Positions 27,879 to 36,837 of a stretch of DNA of 64,000 nucleotides are shown here, piece after piece; within the stretch, counting starts at the first letter, position 1, and every line of letters begins with the position of its first letter. The notes under the pieces were generated by a model. That model had not been told where the DNA came from. It did not search any database and worked only from the letters and a program-made list of their open reading frames with translations. This DNA is from JAFEDN01 sp965651935 (GTDB lineage: Bacteria > Pseudomonadota > Gammaproteobacteria > Coxiellales > Coxiellaceae): assembly GCA_965651935.1 (NCBI GenBank), contig CBFGTC010000008.1:13106-77105 (forward strand), read 5' to 3'. The position numbers and the translations under genes were made by a program.

Positions 27879-28229
27879 TCAACCTGGTGGCCATTGCATG
27901 GTACGACCACCCAATAAATGCAAATGAATGTGAAAAACAGCTTGACCTCCGCCTTCATTGCAATTCATCAAAACCCGGTATCCGCTTTCAGCAACGCCTA
28001 ATTGATTGGCTAATTGCTTAGCGACTTGCAGAATATGACCCACCAAAACCGTATCTTCTTCTTTGTCACCTAAATCATTTAAAGTAGCAATATGACGCTT
28101 GGGAATAATTAAAACATGTTGTGGCGCTTTGGGATTGATATCCGGGAAAGCAATCACCGTTTCGTCCTGATAAAGTAAATTCACTGAAATTTCAGCACGG
28201 GCGATTTTGCAAAAAATACAATCTTGCAT
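27879..28229 (-). CDS. hinT: HIT family (HINT-like) nucleotide hydrolase
   Basis: 116 residues from the ATG at 28229, which has AGGAG 5 nt upstream. The open frame extends further, but MQDCIFCKIARAEIS is the conserved beginning. The histidine triad is HIHLHLLGG near the C-terminus. Family members hydrolyse adenosine phosphoramidates. It lies 8 bp after the DoxX-like gene and is probably co-transcribed. Confidence 0.95.
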   Translation of the reverse strand: MQDCIFCKIARAEISVNLLYQDETVIAFPDINPKAPQHVLIIPKRHIATLNDLGDKEEDTVLVGHILQVAKQLANQLGVAESGYRVLMNCNEGGGQAVFHIHLHLLGGRTMQWPPG

Positions 28230-28237
28230 AGGAACTC

Positions 28238-28633
28238 CTAAGTTAGTGCGAGTAACGTATCTTGTTTGCGTAATAAATACAAAGACACGCATACCGCCAA
28301 CATAGGCCACGCTGCAAAAAATAATAAATTATCTCCTTGGAATGGCGGCAAATATAAACGATATGAAGCGATAGTGTAAATTAACATTCCTAACAATACC
28401 AATCCCGTCGTTAGGGTACGTTGCAAACCAATTACAAAAGTTGTCGCCAAAAGGATTTGAAAGGCGCCGATAGAGTAAATCGCCATCGCCGGTAACACTG
28501 GCAGATGATAAGCGCGATGATACATGCCTGCTTCTGCTCCTGGGCGAATAAATTTATCAATTGCCCAGATCAGCATTACGATAAATATCCCGGCCCTTAA
28601 TAACAACAAACAGATTGGCAACGGTTTTTTCAT
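28238..28633 (-). CDS. DoxX-like integral membrane protein
   Basis: 131 residues from the ATG at 28633 (MKKPLPICLLLLRAG). Its first four bases overlap the gdhB stop as ATGA, which decides the start. Four hydrophobic helices and the early LLRAGIFIVMLIWAIDKFIRP element resemble the DoxX family. Such proteins often have a redox or unknown role. The tight coupling to gdhB suggests joint expression rather than shared function. Confidence 0.75.
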   Translation of the reverse strand: MKKPLPICLLLLRAGIFIVMLIWAIDKFIRPGAEAGMYHRAYHLPVLPAMAIYSIGAFQILLATTFVIGLQRTLTTGLVLLGMLIYTIASYRLYLPPFQGDNLLFFAAWPMLAVCVSLYLLRKQDTLLALT

Positions 28634-31600
28634 AAATGAAACTCTCCTGCTAATTTGCCTAATTCGTGGATGGCGACTGAAATAATGGCGAATTCTTTTA
28701 CACCAATAGTGCGTAAATCCGTTAGAATATTGCGCCACCGCTCCATAAAATCAGCGCGGTGATCCAACCAAGTATCCACTTGTTCAGAAATGTCATTTTC
28801 CGTATTGATTTGTTTGAGCACACGTTGAGTGAGATGGCGCTGCAGAATCTCCAACTCTGCTTTATAAGAGGATTTTGCTAGGAATACCCAATAACTATCT
28901 CCTCCAACATACGCATTGATTTGCTGACGAAACCATACCAGCTTTAACCGGTCTAATAAAATAAAATACACTTGAGCAACGTATTTAATTTCTATTTTTT
29001 CTTGTTGTGAAAGCTCAATAATATTTAAAGCATGGTACATTAATTCAGCACAAGACACTCGCAAAGCAATTTCTGGCGGCACATTAGTAGCAATCAATTG
29101 ATCGCGCCGCGACTCCAAGCTAATTTTGTCATCCCCAAGCACATATTTGGGCAAACGTCTAAATAAATAAACTATGGGATCTGCAAAATCTTTTATAACC
29201 GTGGGTATATCAATCCCTTGGGAGCGATTGCGTAATAACCAGCGTGCCGCCCGGCGCACGACGGTAACCGCTTCTTCATTAATTTGATACTGCACCTGCG
29301 CATCTATTTTGTAATCCAAAGATTCAATGTCTATATAAAATTCACCCATGTGGAATATGGCACGAGCAGCCGTGTAAGCCCGCACGATCATGGGAATAGA
29401 AGCGGCGGTTTCGTCCTGCATCTGGAATACAAAAGTGACTCCCATATCAGCAACGAGACGATTACACAATTGTGTTGCGATAAGTTCCCGTTTCAGCCTA
29501 TGGTCTGACATTACTTCACTATAATCTTTACGTAAAGGGATCGGAAAAAGTTCTTTGATGTAATCTGCTAAATAAGGATCTTCGGGTAATTCCGATTGTA
29601 TAATTTGTTCTTTTAAAGTAATTTTACTATAAGCCATTAAAATGGCCATTTCCGGCTTGGTAAGTCCTAACCCAGACATTTTTCTTTGCAATAATTCTTT
29701 ATTACTGGGCAAAAATTCTAAATCTCTATCCAATTTACCGGACATTTCCTGGGCCGTAATATGGCTTATATATAAACTAATGTGATATTTAGACCAAGCC
29801 GCCAACCAGCTCAATGCCCTATTTTGCTGATAATTATCTTGTAGAACCAGATCTGCAACTTCATCAGTCATTTTCGCCAAAAGCGCATTTCTATCGTGTT
29901 GGGTCAAGTTTCCAGCGGCAACCACTTGATTGAGTAAAATTTTGATATTGACTTCATGGTCGGAACAATCCACTCCTCCTGAATTATCTACGAAATCAGT
30001 ATTGATCTTACCGCCATTGAGTTCGTATTCAATACGCCCTAACTGAGTACAGCCTAAATTTCCACCTTCACACACCACCCTGGCATTTAATTCGTTGCCA
30101 TTGACTCGCACAGCGTCATTGCTTCTATCTCCTGTGTCTAGATGAGATTCGTGACTGGCTTTGATATAAGTGCCGATACCTCCATTCCAAATTAAATCAA
30201 CCGGAGCTTTTAAAATGGCGCGGATTAAGTCGGTGGGAATCAGCGAATCTTTTTCTATCCCTAAGCATTTTTTAACCTGCGGTGATAGAGTGATGGATTT
30301 CAAAGAACGTGAAAACACCCCACCCCCTACTGAAATTAAATCGCGGTTATAATCGGCCCAAGTAGAACGGGGCAGATTGAACAAACGTTTTCTTTCCAGA
30401 AAACTGGTTTGAGGGTCTGGATTAGGATCTAAAAATATATGCTGGTGGTTGAATGCGGCAACTAATTTGAGATAAGGAGACAATAACATGCCGTTTCCGA
30501 ACACGTCTCCGCTCATGTCGCCGATACCCGTAACCGTGATTTCAGTCGTATCGATATTAATTCCCAATTCTTGGAATTGACGCCGCGCTGAAACCCAAGC
30601 GCCACGGGCAGTGATGCCAATCTTTTTATGATCATAACCGGTGGATCCACCCGAAGCAAAAGCATCTCCTAACCAATAATTTTTAGCGATAGCGACAGCA
30701 TTCGCAATATCGGAGAAACTGGCAGTGCCTTTATCCGCAGCCACGACTAAGTAAGGATCCGGTTCGTCGTAACAAACGCAATCGGGCGGGGGGATAATTT
30801 CACTGCCCTCTAAATTATCGGTAATATCCAACAAACCTTGGATATATTCTCGATAACACGCAATCCCCTCTTCAAGGATCGCTTCCCGGCTGCCGTCTGA
30901 AGGTAATTTTTTAGCAACAAAGCCGCCCTTGGCGCCAGTGGGCACAATCAACGCATTTTTAACCCGCTGAGCTTTCATTAAACCCAGCACTTCAGTACGA
31001 AAATCTTCTCTTCGATCTGACCAGCGTAATCCACCTCGCGCTACTTTGCCCGACCTTAAATGGACTCCCTCAAAGCGTGTGGAGTAGATAAAAATTTCAA
31101 ATTGCGGCAAAGGCAAAGGCATATCAGGGATTTTACCCGGGTCTAATTTCAATGATAAAAAGCTTTTAACTTGTCCGTATTCATCGGTTTGAAAATAATT
31201 GGTGCGTAAAGTGGCGGTAATAACACTTAAATAACGGCGCATAATGCGGTCTTCATCCAAACTGGCCACATTGTCCAATTGTTTAAAGATATCTGCTTCT
31301 GTTTTAGATATTTTTTCCGAACGATTTTGAATATCGTGGTTAGCGAATCGATAGTGGAATAATTCAACCAATAATCGAGCAATAGTCGGATTATTAACTA
31401 AGGCTTGACCAATATACTCGTGACTAAATGTGAAGCCGATTTGCCGAAAATAACGCGAGTAGGCTCTTAAAATGGTAATTTCACGCCAACTCAACTGCGC
31501 TTCTAAAACTAATCGGTTGAAATTATCGTTTTCAGCCTCCCCTAGCCAAATTTTATTAAATGCCTGTTGGAAAATACCTCTGACTTGCTCCACTTCAAAT

Positions 31601-33480
31601 TGAGGCTCATGAGAGTAAATCATACCAAAATCATTAATCCAAAATATTTCGTTATTTTTAGGAGTGATACAAAAAGATTGTTCGCTTTCCACTCGCAATC
31701 CCATGTTTTCCAACATAGGCAGGGCGTCTGATAAAGAGATACTATTATTTTGACTATACAATTTAAAATGAATTTCTTCTTTAGAAGCGCCCAGGGGACG
31801 ATAAAAACTCATTCCCAATTTATTTTCCGGGGAAAGCATTTCAATATGTTCTAAATCGAATAAACTATTTTTCGGTTTATATTCTTCGCGGTAACCCGCT
31901 GGAAAAGCGTTGCGATATTGCAAAAATAATTTATTTGCACGCTCTTCACCAAAATGTTCTATTAGACTTTCTTTGAAACCATCTTGCCAGGATTGCCCTG
32001 CTTCCACGAGTTTTTGTTCGATTTGTTTTAAATCGTATTGAACAAGTTTGCGCGCATCAATACGCACTACATAATGAATTCTCACTAACACGGATGAAGA
32101 GAAATGGGTGCTGAAAGAAATTTCTAAACCTTGAAGTTCTAAACGCAGTATGTCTTGCATTTCTTGTACTAAGTCCGCCGTAAAATTTTCCCGAGGTACG
32201 TACACTAAACAAGAGATATAGCGGTTGAATGGGTCTTTTCTAGCAAAGAGACGGATGCTGCGGCGTTCTTGCAAATGCAATATCCCCATGCTCAATTGGT
32301 AAAGCTCATCTTCGGAAGCATGAAATAAATCATCACGCGGCAAAGTTGATAAAATATGAAGCAAATCTTTGCCCGCGTGGCTACGAGGGGGCAACCCTGA
32401 TTTCTTAATGACTGCGGCGACTTTTCTGCTAATCAAGGGGATTGTTTTAGGGCTTCCCGTATAAGCGCTGGAAGTATAAAGACCGACTATTCGGCGTTCT
32501 AATTTCAAATTACCATTTTTATCAAAAATTCTCACGCCGATAAAATCGGTGTAGGAGTTCCGGTGTACTGTTGAACGCGTATTCGTCTTCGATAAGAGCA
32601 AGACGGTTTTAGATAGTGTTAAACGCCTCGCTTCTTCCGGCATTTCAGATAAATAACGGTATTCTTTGCTGTCAGTGCAATCCCTCAATACACCCAATCC
32701 TGAATCCGCAACCAAATGCAAGGCGCTGTCTTCCCCTTTCCCCACCAGTTCGTAATCGCGTATTCCTAAAAACGTAAAATGATCTTCTAACAGCCATTTC
32801 AAAAAAGCGATGCTTTCATGCAGGTCAGGGTCTTGATTGGAAATTTCCGAGAGGATTTGGATGGTTTCTTCCATTTTTTTCCGCATCGCCGGCCAATCGG
32901 TAACTGTAGCGATGACATCGTTTAAGACTTTAGTGAGATTATCTTTAATTTGAACTAAAATTTTGGGGTCAGCTTGGCGGTCAATTTCCATATACAAAGG
33001 AGATTCTAAAATTCCTTGGGTATGGGTTTCAGTAAAAGGCAAAATATCCAAAAGACGTCCATTTTGGTCCCTGACAGCTAGCATCCCTCCCATGTGGATC
33101 ATTAAATGGGAAGTCAATCCCATCCGGTTCATTTCCATGCGCATGGAATCAACTAAAAATGGCATATCTTCTATCACCACAAAGACAATAGAGTGCTTGG
33201 CATGCCATCCCTGCCCTTCATACGTAGGGTTCAAGGTCCGCACAATAAGCTGGCCCGGCTTTCGATTTAACATTAGCTGAAAATGAGTCAGTGCAGCTCC
33301 AAACAAATCAGCCACGCTTTTGTCTTTTAGATCTTCAATAGACGAATGCACGTAATACAATTGGATGAATTTCACCAACAAGGCTAAATCAATTCCTTCA
33401 CTGTTTGTGCTCGTTTTAGCATATTCAATCACTTGATCTATTACGTTTTGCGCAGATAGCGTTTGTTCAAATTCTAACAT
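28630..33480 (-). CDS. gdhB: NAD-specific glutamate dehydrogenase, large type
   Basis: A 1616-residue giant GDH that oxidises glutamate to 2-oxoglutarate with NAD. N-terminal ACT-like regulatory regions occupy about the first 700 residues. The catalytic core then includes RGGLRWSDRREDFRTEVLGL, VPTGAKGGFVAKKLP, and GIGDMSGDVFGNGMLLSP in the nucleotide domain. The size fits the L-GDH-180 class found in Pseudomonas, Legionella and Coxiella. The start has AAAGG 8 nt upstream. A likely promoter and a PmrA-like box lie just upstream. It leads a four-gene run ending in folE. Confidence 0.97.
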   Translation of the reverse strand: MLEFEQTLSAQNVIDQVIEYAKTSTNSEGIDLALLVKFIQLYYVHSSIEDLKDKSVADLFGAALTHFQLMLNRKPGQLIVRTLNPTYEGQGWHAKHSIVFVVIEDMPFLVDSMRMEMNRMGLTSHLMIHMGGMLAVRDQNGRLLDILPFTETHTQGILESPLYMEIDRQADPKILVQIKDNLTKVLNDVIATVTDWPAMRKKMEETIQILSEISNQDPDLHESIAFLKWLLEDHFTFLGIRDYELVGKGEDSALHLVADSGLGVLRDCTDSKEYRYLSEMPEEARRLTLSKTVLLLSKTNTRSTVHRNSYTDFIGVRIFDKNGNLKLERRIVGLYTSSAYTGSPKTIPLISRKVAAVIKKSGLPPRSHAGKDLLHILSTLPRDDLFHASEDELYQLSMGILHLQERRSIRLFARKDPFNRYISCLVYVPRENFTADLVQEMQDILRLELQGLEISFSTHFSSSVLVRIHYVVRIDARKLVQYDLKQIEQKLVEAGQSWQDGFKESLIEHFGEERANKLFLQYRNAFPAGYREEYKPKNSLFDLEHIEMLSPENKLGMSFYRPLGASKEEIHFKLYSQNNSISLSDALPMLENMGLRVESEQSFCITPKNNEIFWINDFGMIYSHEPQFEVEQVRGIFQQAFNKIWLGEAENDNFNRLVLEAQLSWREITILRAYSRYFRQIGFTFSHEYIGQALVNNPTIARLLVELFHYRFANHDIQNRSEKISKTEADIFKQLDNVASLDEDRIMRRYLSVITATLRTNYFQTDEYGQVKSFLSLKLDPGKIPDMPLPLPQFEIFIYSTRFEGVHLRSGKVARGGLRWSDRREDFRTEVLGLMKAQRVKNALIVPTGAKGGFVAKKLPSDGSREAILEEGIACYREYIQGLLDITDNLEGSEIIPPPDCVCYDEPDPYLVVAADKGTASFSDIANAVAIAKNYWLGDAFASGGSTGYDHKKIGITARGAWVSARRQFQELGINIDTTEITVTGIGDMSGDVFGNGMLLSPYLKLVAAFNHQHIFLDPNPDPQTSFLERKRLFNLPRSTWADYNRDLISVGGGVFSRSLKSITLSPQVKKCLGIEKDSLIPTDLIRAILKAPVDLIWNGGIGTYIKASHESHLDTGDRSNDAVRVNGNELNARVVCEGGNLGCTQLGRIEYELNGGKINTDFVDNSGGVDCSDHEVNIKILLNQVVAAGNLTQHDRNALLAKMTDEVADLVLQDNYQQNRALSWLAAWSKYHISLYISHITAQEMSGKLDRDLEFLPSNKELLQRKMSGLGLTKPEMAILMAYSKITLKEQIIQSELPEDPYLADYIKELFPIPLRKDYSEVMSDHRLKRELIATQLCNRLVADMGVTFVFQMQDETAASIPMIVRAYTAARAIFHMGEFYIDIESLDYKIDAQVQYQINEEAVTVVRRAARWLLRNRSQGIDIPTVIKDFADPIVYLFRRLPKYVLGDDKISLESRRDQLIATNVPPEIALRVSCAELMYHALNIIELSQQEKIEIKYVAQVYFILLDRLKLVWFRQQINAYVGGDSYWVFLAKSSYKAELEILQRHLTQRVLKQINTENDISEQVDTWLDHRADFMERWRNILTDLRTIGVKEFAIISVAIHELGKLAGEFHL

Positions 33481-33508
33481 TTAAATGACCTTTTCGCTTT
33501 AGTGGTTA

Positions 33509-33514
33509 ACTATA
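33509..33514 (-). promoter_or_regulatory. Candidate -10 element for gdhB
   Basis: TATAGT on the minus strand would start transcription about 20 nt before the gdhB ATG. The matching -35 position falls inside the PmrA-like box at 33528-33544. This is the arrangement seen at PmrA-activated promoters, where the box replaces a good -35. Confidence 0.35.
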
Positions 33515-33527
33515 TCGCCACTGTTTT

Positions 33528-33544
33528 CTTAAGAAAAGCTTAAG
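33528..33544. promoter_or_regulatory. Perfect PmrA-like box (CTTAAG-N5-CTTAAG)
   Basis: The two hexamers CTTAAG are separated by AAAAG, giving the 11-bp spaced direct repeat recognised by PmrA-type response regulators. Because CTTAAG is itself palindromic, the site can serve either strand. It lies 48 bp before gdhB (minus) and about 200 bp before the response regulator gene (plus). Autoregulation, gdhB control, or both are possible. Confidence 0.6.
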
Positions 33545-33742
33545 CTATTATTAAAATTCCGCTTGCAATTTTAACACTTATTAGATATCATACTGTTTAT
33601 ATGACTTTTTTTTAAAAAAACAGGACCCTAGGTATATTTGAGAAGATTTTACTCTCCTATTTTATAAAAAAAAAGCATTTTCCAGGTTATTATTCCTCCA
33701 TGATAAAGGAGGATTCAGTTAAAGCTTTAACGAGAGGTTCAT

Positions 33743-34408
33743 ATGCGCATATTATTGGTTGAAGATGACGAATTGTTAGGCGATGGCATCCGTACCGGTC
33801 TGCGTCATTATGGATATACCGTAGATTGGGTCAAAGATGGTCGTTCCGCCCATCGGGTATTGACTACACCACAAGAAGATTTTGATGTGATAGTTCTTGA
33901 TTTAGGCTTACCTAAAATGTCCGGCTTAGATTTGTTAAAAAGTATTCGAGAACGCCACATTGCTATTCCAGTCGTTATTTTAACGGCTCGCGAATCCGTG
34001 GAAGACCGGGTAAAAGGTTTGGACGCCGGCGCAGATGATTATTTAACAAAACCTTTTGATTTAGATGAGTTGTGCGCTCGTATGCGCGCTCTGCAAAGAC
34101 GCTCTAAAGCGCGCACCAATCCTGTGATTGTTTACGGAGATATTGAGTTAGACCCTGCTTCTCACACAGTTTCTCATGCAGGAAAAGACGTTCCCATTTC
34201 TCGCCGCGAATTCGCTTTATTGCAAAAGCTGATGGAAAATACTGGACGGGTCATATCTCGAGAACAGCTCAATCAAACCTTATATGGTTGGGGCGAAAAT
34301 ATTGACAGCAACGCTTTGGAAGTCCATATTCACAATTTACGCAAACGTTTTGGCACTCAATTGATAAGGACTATTCGAGGAGTGGGTTATATGATATCTA
34401 AAGAATAG
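33743..34408 (+). CDS. OmpR-family response regulator (PmrA/QseB type)
   Basis: 221 residues. The receiver has the acidic pocket EDDE, phospho-acceptor D53 (IVLDLGLP), T81 and K103. A winged-helix DNA-binding domain follows, ending in NALEVHIHNLRKRFGTQLIRTIRGVGYM. It most resembles PmrA/QseB. In Legionella and Coxiella, PmrA activates Dot/Icm effector and secretion genes through CTTAA-type repeats, and such a box is found upstream. The choice between PmrA and QseB is not settled by sequence alone. It is followed 10 bp later by its sensor kinase. Confidence 0.92.
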   Translation: MRILLVEDDELLGDGIRTGLRHYGYTVDWVKDGRSAHRVLTTPQEDFDVIVLDLGLPKMSGLDLLKSIRERHIAIPVVILTARESVEDRVKGLDAGADDYLTKPFDLDELCARMRALQRRSKARTNPVIVYGDIELDPASHTVSHAGKDVPISRREFALLQKLMENTGRVISREQLNQTLYGWGENIDSNALEVHIHNLRKRFGTQLIRTIRGVGYMISKE

Positions 34409-34418
34409 GTATTTATTA

Positions 34419-35840
34419 ATGACGCCGTCTATAAGAACCTTTTTATTAATTAATTTATTCTTAAGCGTCACTTTAATTACCTCTCTTGCAATTATCGGCA
34501 ATCTGGTTTTATCCCATAAGGATATCCAAAAACAACTGGACACTCAATTAATCCACACAGCAGTTAGTATGCAATCGCTGCTGAGCCTGGAAATCCAAGA
34601 AAATGATTTAGATACCATTCAAAGAAATATCATCTCGAGTCGAAATCCGTATGCTACCCCATTAGTCCCGCCCCGCAGCATCTCCGCCACTAATGTCAAC
34701 CCCGAGAATCAATATTTTTTAATCGAGTTTCAAGTATGGAATGGTAACCGTTTATTGCTCCGCTCACCGGGAGCACCGTTAGAAGCATTTACAAACGGCT
34801 CACCTGGATTAAGTGATGTGACTATTAATAAGACGGGCTGGCGAGTTTACACAACCTCTGACCCGCATAGCCATTACACACTCATGGTAGCTGAACACAC
34901 AAGTTATCGACAAGCCTTGGAGAATCGTTTAACTCAAGATTCTATCTACATTATGCTATTAAGCTATCCTTTTTTAGCTATACTGATTTGGTTTATTGTC
35001 GGCAAAGCCTTGCACATACTAAAACGAGTTACCGAAGAAGTCAGTCATAGAGCACCGAGTTATCTAGAGCCGTTTGATTTAACAGCGGTCCCAGCAGAGA
35101 TAGCTCCATTAGTAGAGGCCCTCAACCATTTATTCGAACGCTTAAAAAATGCTTTTGAACGTGAGAAACGTTTTACTGGTGATGCCGCGCATGAGTTAAA
35201 AACTCCCCTGGCCGCCATTAGCGCTCAAGCTCAGGCCGCTCTCAAATCATGCCCGGAATCCAATCGTCAAGTTATATATAAAATTTTAGAAGGAGTTAAT
35301 CGAAGCAACCACGTGATTCAACAGCTTTTAACCTTGAGTAGAATGGTCCCTGAAGCCAGCATGCATGATTTTATGCCAGTAAAATTAGCCAGAGAAGTGA
35401 CTGATATCGCCGCCATGCAGGCGCCTGAGGCGATTCAAAAAAATATTGAATTGGAATTCTTAGCCCCAGACAGTAATGCGATTGTTAATGGCAACGCCAC
35501 CGCGCTCGGAATCCTAATCCGCAATTTAATTGACAACGCGATACGTTATACACCAGAAGGCGGTTTAGTCCAAATCAATATTAAAGAAATAGCCAATAAA
35601 GTCATATTAATCATTACCGATAATGGCCCTGGCATTGCGCCTGAATTACGCGGAAGAGTTTTTGAGCGTTTTTATCGAATCGTGGGTAATAACTCCACAG
35701 GAAGTGGTTTAGGCTTAGGCATAGTGCAACAAATTGCTAAATTACACGATGCTGAGGTTATGCTACTCACCCCCGAAACAGGCTCTGGTTTAGAAGTTCG
35801 CGTTATTTTTTCAAAAGCAAATCCAACCAAAGAAGAATAG
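34419..35840 (+). CDS. Sensor histidine kinase partner (PmrB/QseC type)
   Basis: 473 residues. A membrane helix near residues 7-30, a periplasmic domain of about 140 residues, a second helix near 174-195, and a HAMP-like linker are followed by the kinase core. The phospho-acceptor is H258 in GDAAHELKTPLAA. The ATP-binding N-box is NLIDNAIRYTPEGG and the G-boxes are DNGPGIAPE and GSGLGLGIVQQIAK. It is in the same operon as the regulator upstream. The signal it senses cannot be read from the sequence. Confidence 0.93.
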   Translation: MTPSIRTFLLINLFLSVTLITSLAIIGNLVLSHKDIQKQLDTQLIHTAVSMQSLLSLEIQENDLDTIQRNIISSRNPYATPLVPPRSISATNVNPENQYFLIEFQVWNGNRLLLRSPGAPLEAFTNGSPGLSDVTINKTGWRVYTTSDPHSHYTLMVAEHTSYRQALENRLTQDSIYIMLLSYPFLAILIWFIVGKALHILKRVTEEVSHRAPSYLEPFDLTAVPAEIAPLVEALNHLFERLKNAFEREKRFTGDAAHELKTPLAAISAQAQAALKSCPESNRQVIYKILEGVNRSNHVIQQLLTLSRMVPEASMHDFMPVKLAREVTDIAAMQAPEAIQKNIELEFLAPDSNAIVNGNATALGILIRNLIDNAIRYTPEGGLVQINIKEIANKVILIITDNGPGIAPELRGRVFERFYRIVGNNSTGSGLGLGIVQQIAKLHDAEVMLLTPETGSGLEVRVIFSKANPTKEE

Positions 35841-35900
35841 ATCAATATTAAGGCAGGAGTTAACCTCCATCTCACGACTTTATTTTACTGGATTATAAAA

Positions 35901-35926
35901 AAATTCCCTCCGAATGGAGGGAATTT
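35901..35926 (-). terminator. Rho-independent terminator of the RRM protein gene
   Basis: An 11-bp stem, aaattccctcc / ggagggaattt, with a GAAT loop, is followed on the minus strand by a T-tract. It lies 28 bp after the stop of the gene at 35954. On the plus strand it lacks a T-run but may still slow readthrough from the kinase gene. Confidence 0.85.
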
Positions 35927-35953
35927 ATCATCACTTGACTTGAAGAGAAACTT

Positions 35954-36328
35954 TTAATAGCCTCCGCGGTCACCACGATCACGATTACCACCAGGACCAC
36001 GACCACCATCACGACGGCCACCACCGAATCCACCGCCAGGTCGGCCACCAGGTCTGCCGCCGCCACCTGCTTCACGTTCTTTAGGGGGCTTGGCGATACT
36101 GACTTTAACCGTTCTACCGTCAATTTCTTTACCATTCATTTCTTGAACGGCTTGTTGAGCGGCATTTTCACTTTCAAAGGTGATAAATCCAAAACCTTTG
36201 GATCGATTCGTAGCGCGATCGATAACAATTACCGTGCTGGAAATTTGACCAAATTTAGCAAAATGCTGGGACAATTGGTCTTCCGCAGTACGATAGGATA
36301 AATTACCCACATATATTTTATTTGTCAT
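35954..36328 (-). CDS. RRM-type RNA-binding protein with Gly/Arg-rich tail
   Basis: 124 residues. One RRM contains RNP2 IYVGNL at residues 5-10 and RNP1 KGFGFITF at 44-51. A low-complexity tail follows, full of GGR and RGG repeats (GGRPGGRPGGGFGGGRRDGG). Such small RRM proteins are found in cyanobacteria and some proteobacteria, are often cold-induced, and may act as RNA chaperones. It has its own terminator and a long AT-rich upstream region. Confidence 0.93.
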   Translation of the reverse strand: MTNKIYVGNLSYRTAEDQLSQHFAKFGQISSTVIVIDRATNRSKGFGFITFESENAAQQAVQEMNGKEIDGRTVKVSIAKPPKEREAGGGGRPGGRPGGGFGGGRRDGGRGPGGNRDRGDRGGY

Positions 36329-36809
36329 GTTTATACTCTCTTAAAAAAACAAAAAAACGCATAGCAAATCATTCAAAAAAGAGCATAACACGCTCCTCAA
36401 AATGCTCGCAACGCTACCCTTTATCAATCTAGCATATTGCTTATCTACTGTCTACTAGTCATTTTTACGTATCCGTTTATTGGGAATATGCTATAAACCC
36501 CATCGGGGTAAAGTCAATTCCTACTGAGCCTGTTTTTCTGGCCTTGCGAATTCTCTCGATAAAGTCTGAAATGGATTTGGAGTTATTCACAAAATCTGTG
36601 GATAACTTTGTGAGTATCCTTAAGAAATCTCTCAATTACCCTGGTAATCTGCGCACTTAGAACAAATTGTTTTAATTTTAAACAGCTTTATAATAATCAT
36701 AAAAATCAATTACTTAAACTTTTTTTTAGAAATTTCAAACTACGGAGATGGTAAAATCAATGCAAAAAGTTATAATCCTTCTTACCTGTGTGCAACTGAT
36801 AGTAATTTC
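36329..36809. other. Gene-free 481-bp region with DnaA boxes
   Basis: No convincing gene fills this gap. It holds the promoter region of the RRM gene on the left, then a small hairpin acccc-atc-ggggt (36497-36509). Two facing DnaA-box-like 9-mers follow: TTATTCACA at 36583 and a perfect TTATCCACA on the minus strand at 36597-36605. An AT-rich stretch (about 36660-36735) lies next to them. A small hydrophobic reading frame precedes addB. Confidence 0.5.
36583..36605. promoter_or_regulatory. Pair of DnaA-box-like sites
   Basis: TTATTCACA (36583-36591, plus; one mismatch) and TTATCCACA (36605-36597, minus; exact consensus) are separated by 5 bp. A further weak match, TACTCACAA, lies on the minus strand about 5 bp beyond. 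It may be a DnaA titration or control site; the gene neighbourhood is not that of a normal oriC. Confidence 0.4.
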
Positions 36810-36837
36810 ATGGATAATGAATTTTTGTCTTTGTTAA
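36760..36837 (+). CDS. Possible short hydrophobic leader ORF before addB
   Basis: 25 codons (or 29 from an in-frame ATG at 36748) encode a hydrophobic peptide, MQKVIILLTCVQLIVISWI and a short tail. The frame overlaps the addB start at 36810 in another phase. GGAG lies 12 nt upstream of its ATG, while addB itself has a poor SD, so translational coupling is conceivable. Evidence is weak. Confidence 0.22.
   Translation: MQKVIILLTCVQLIVISWIMNFCLC

Noticed and set aside
35893..36135. Val-rich 80-residue minus-strand frame
   Set aside because: A shifted reading of the Gly/Arg repeat tail of the RRM protein.
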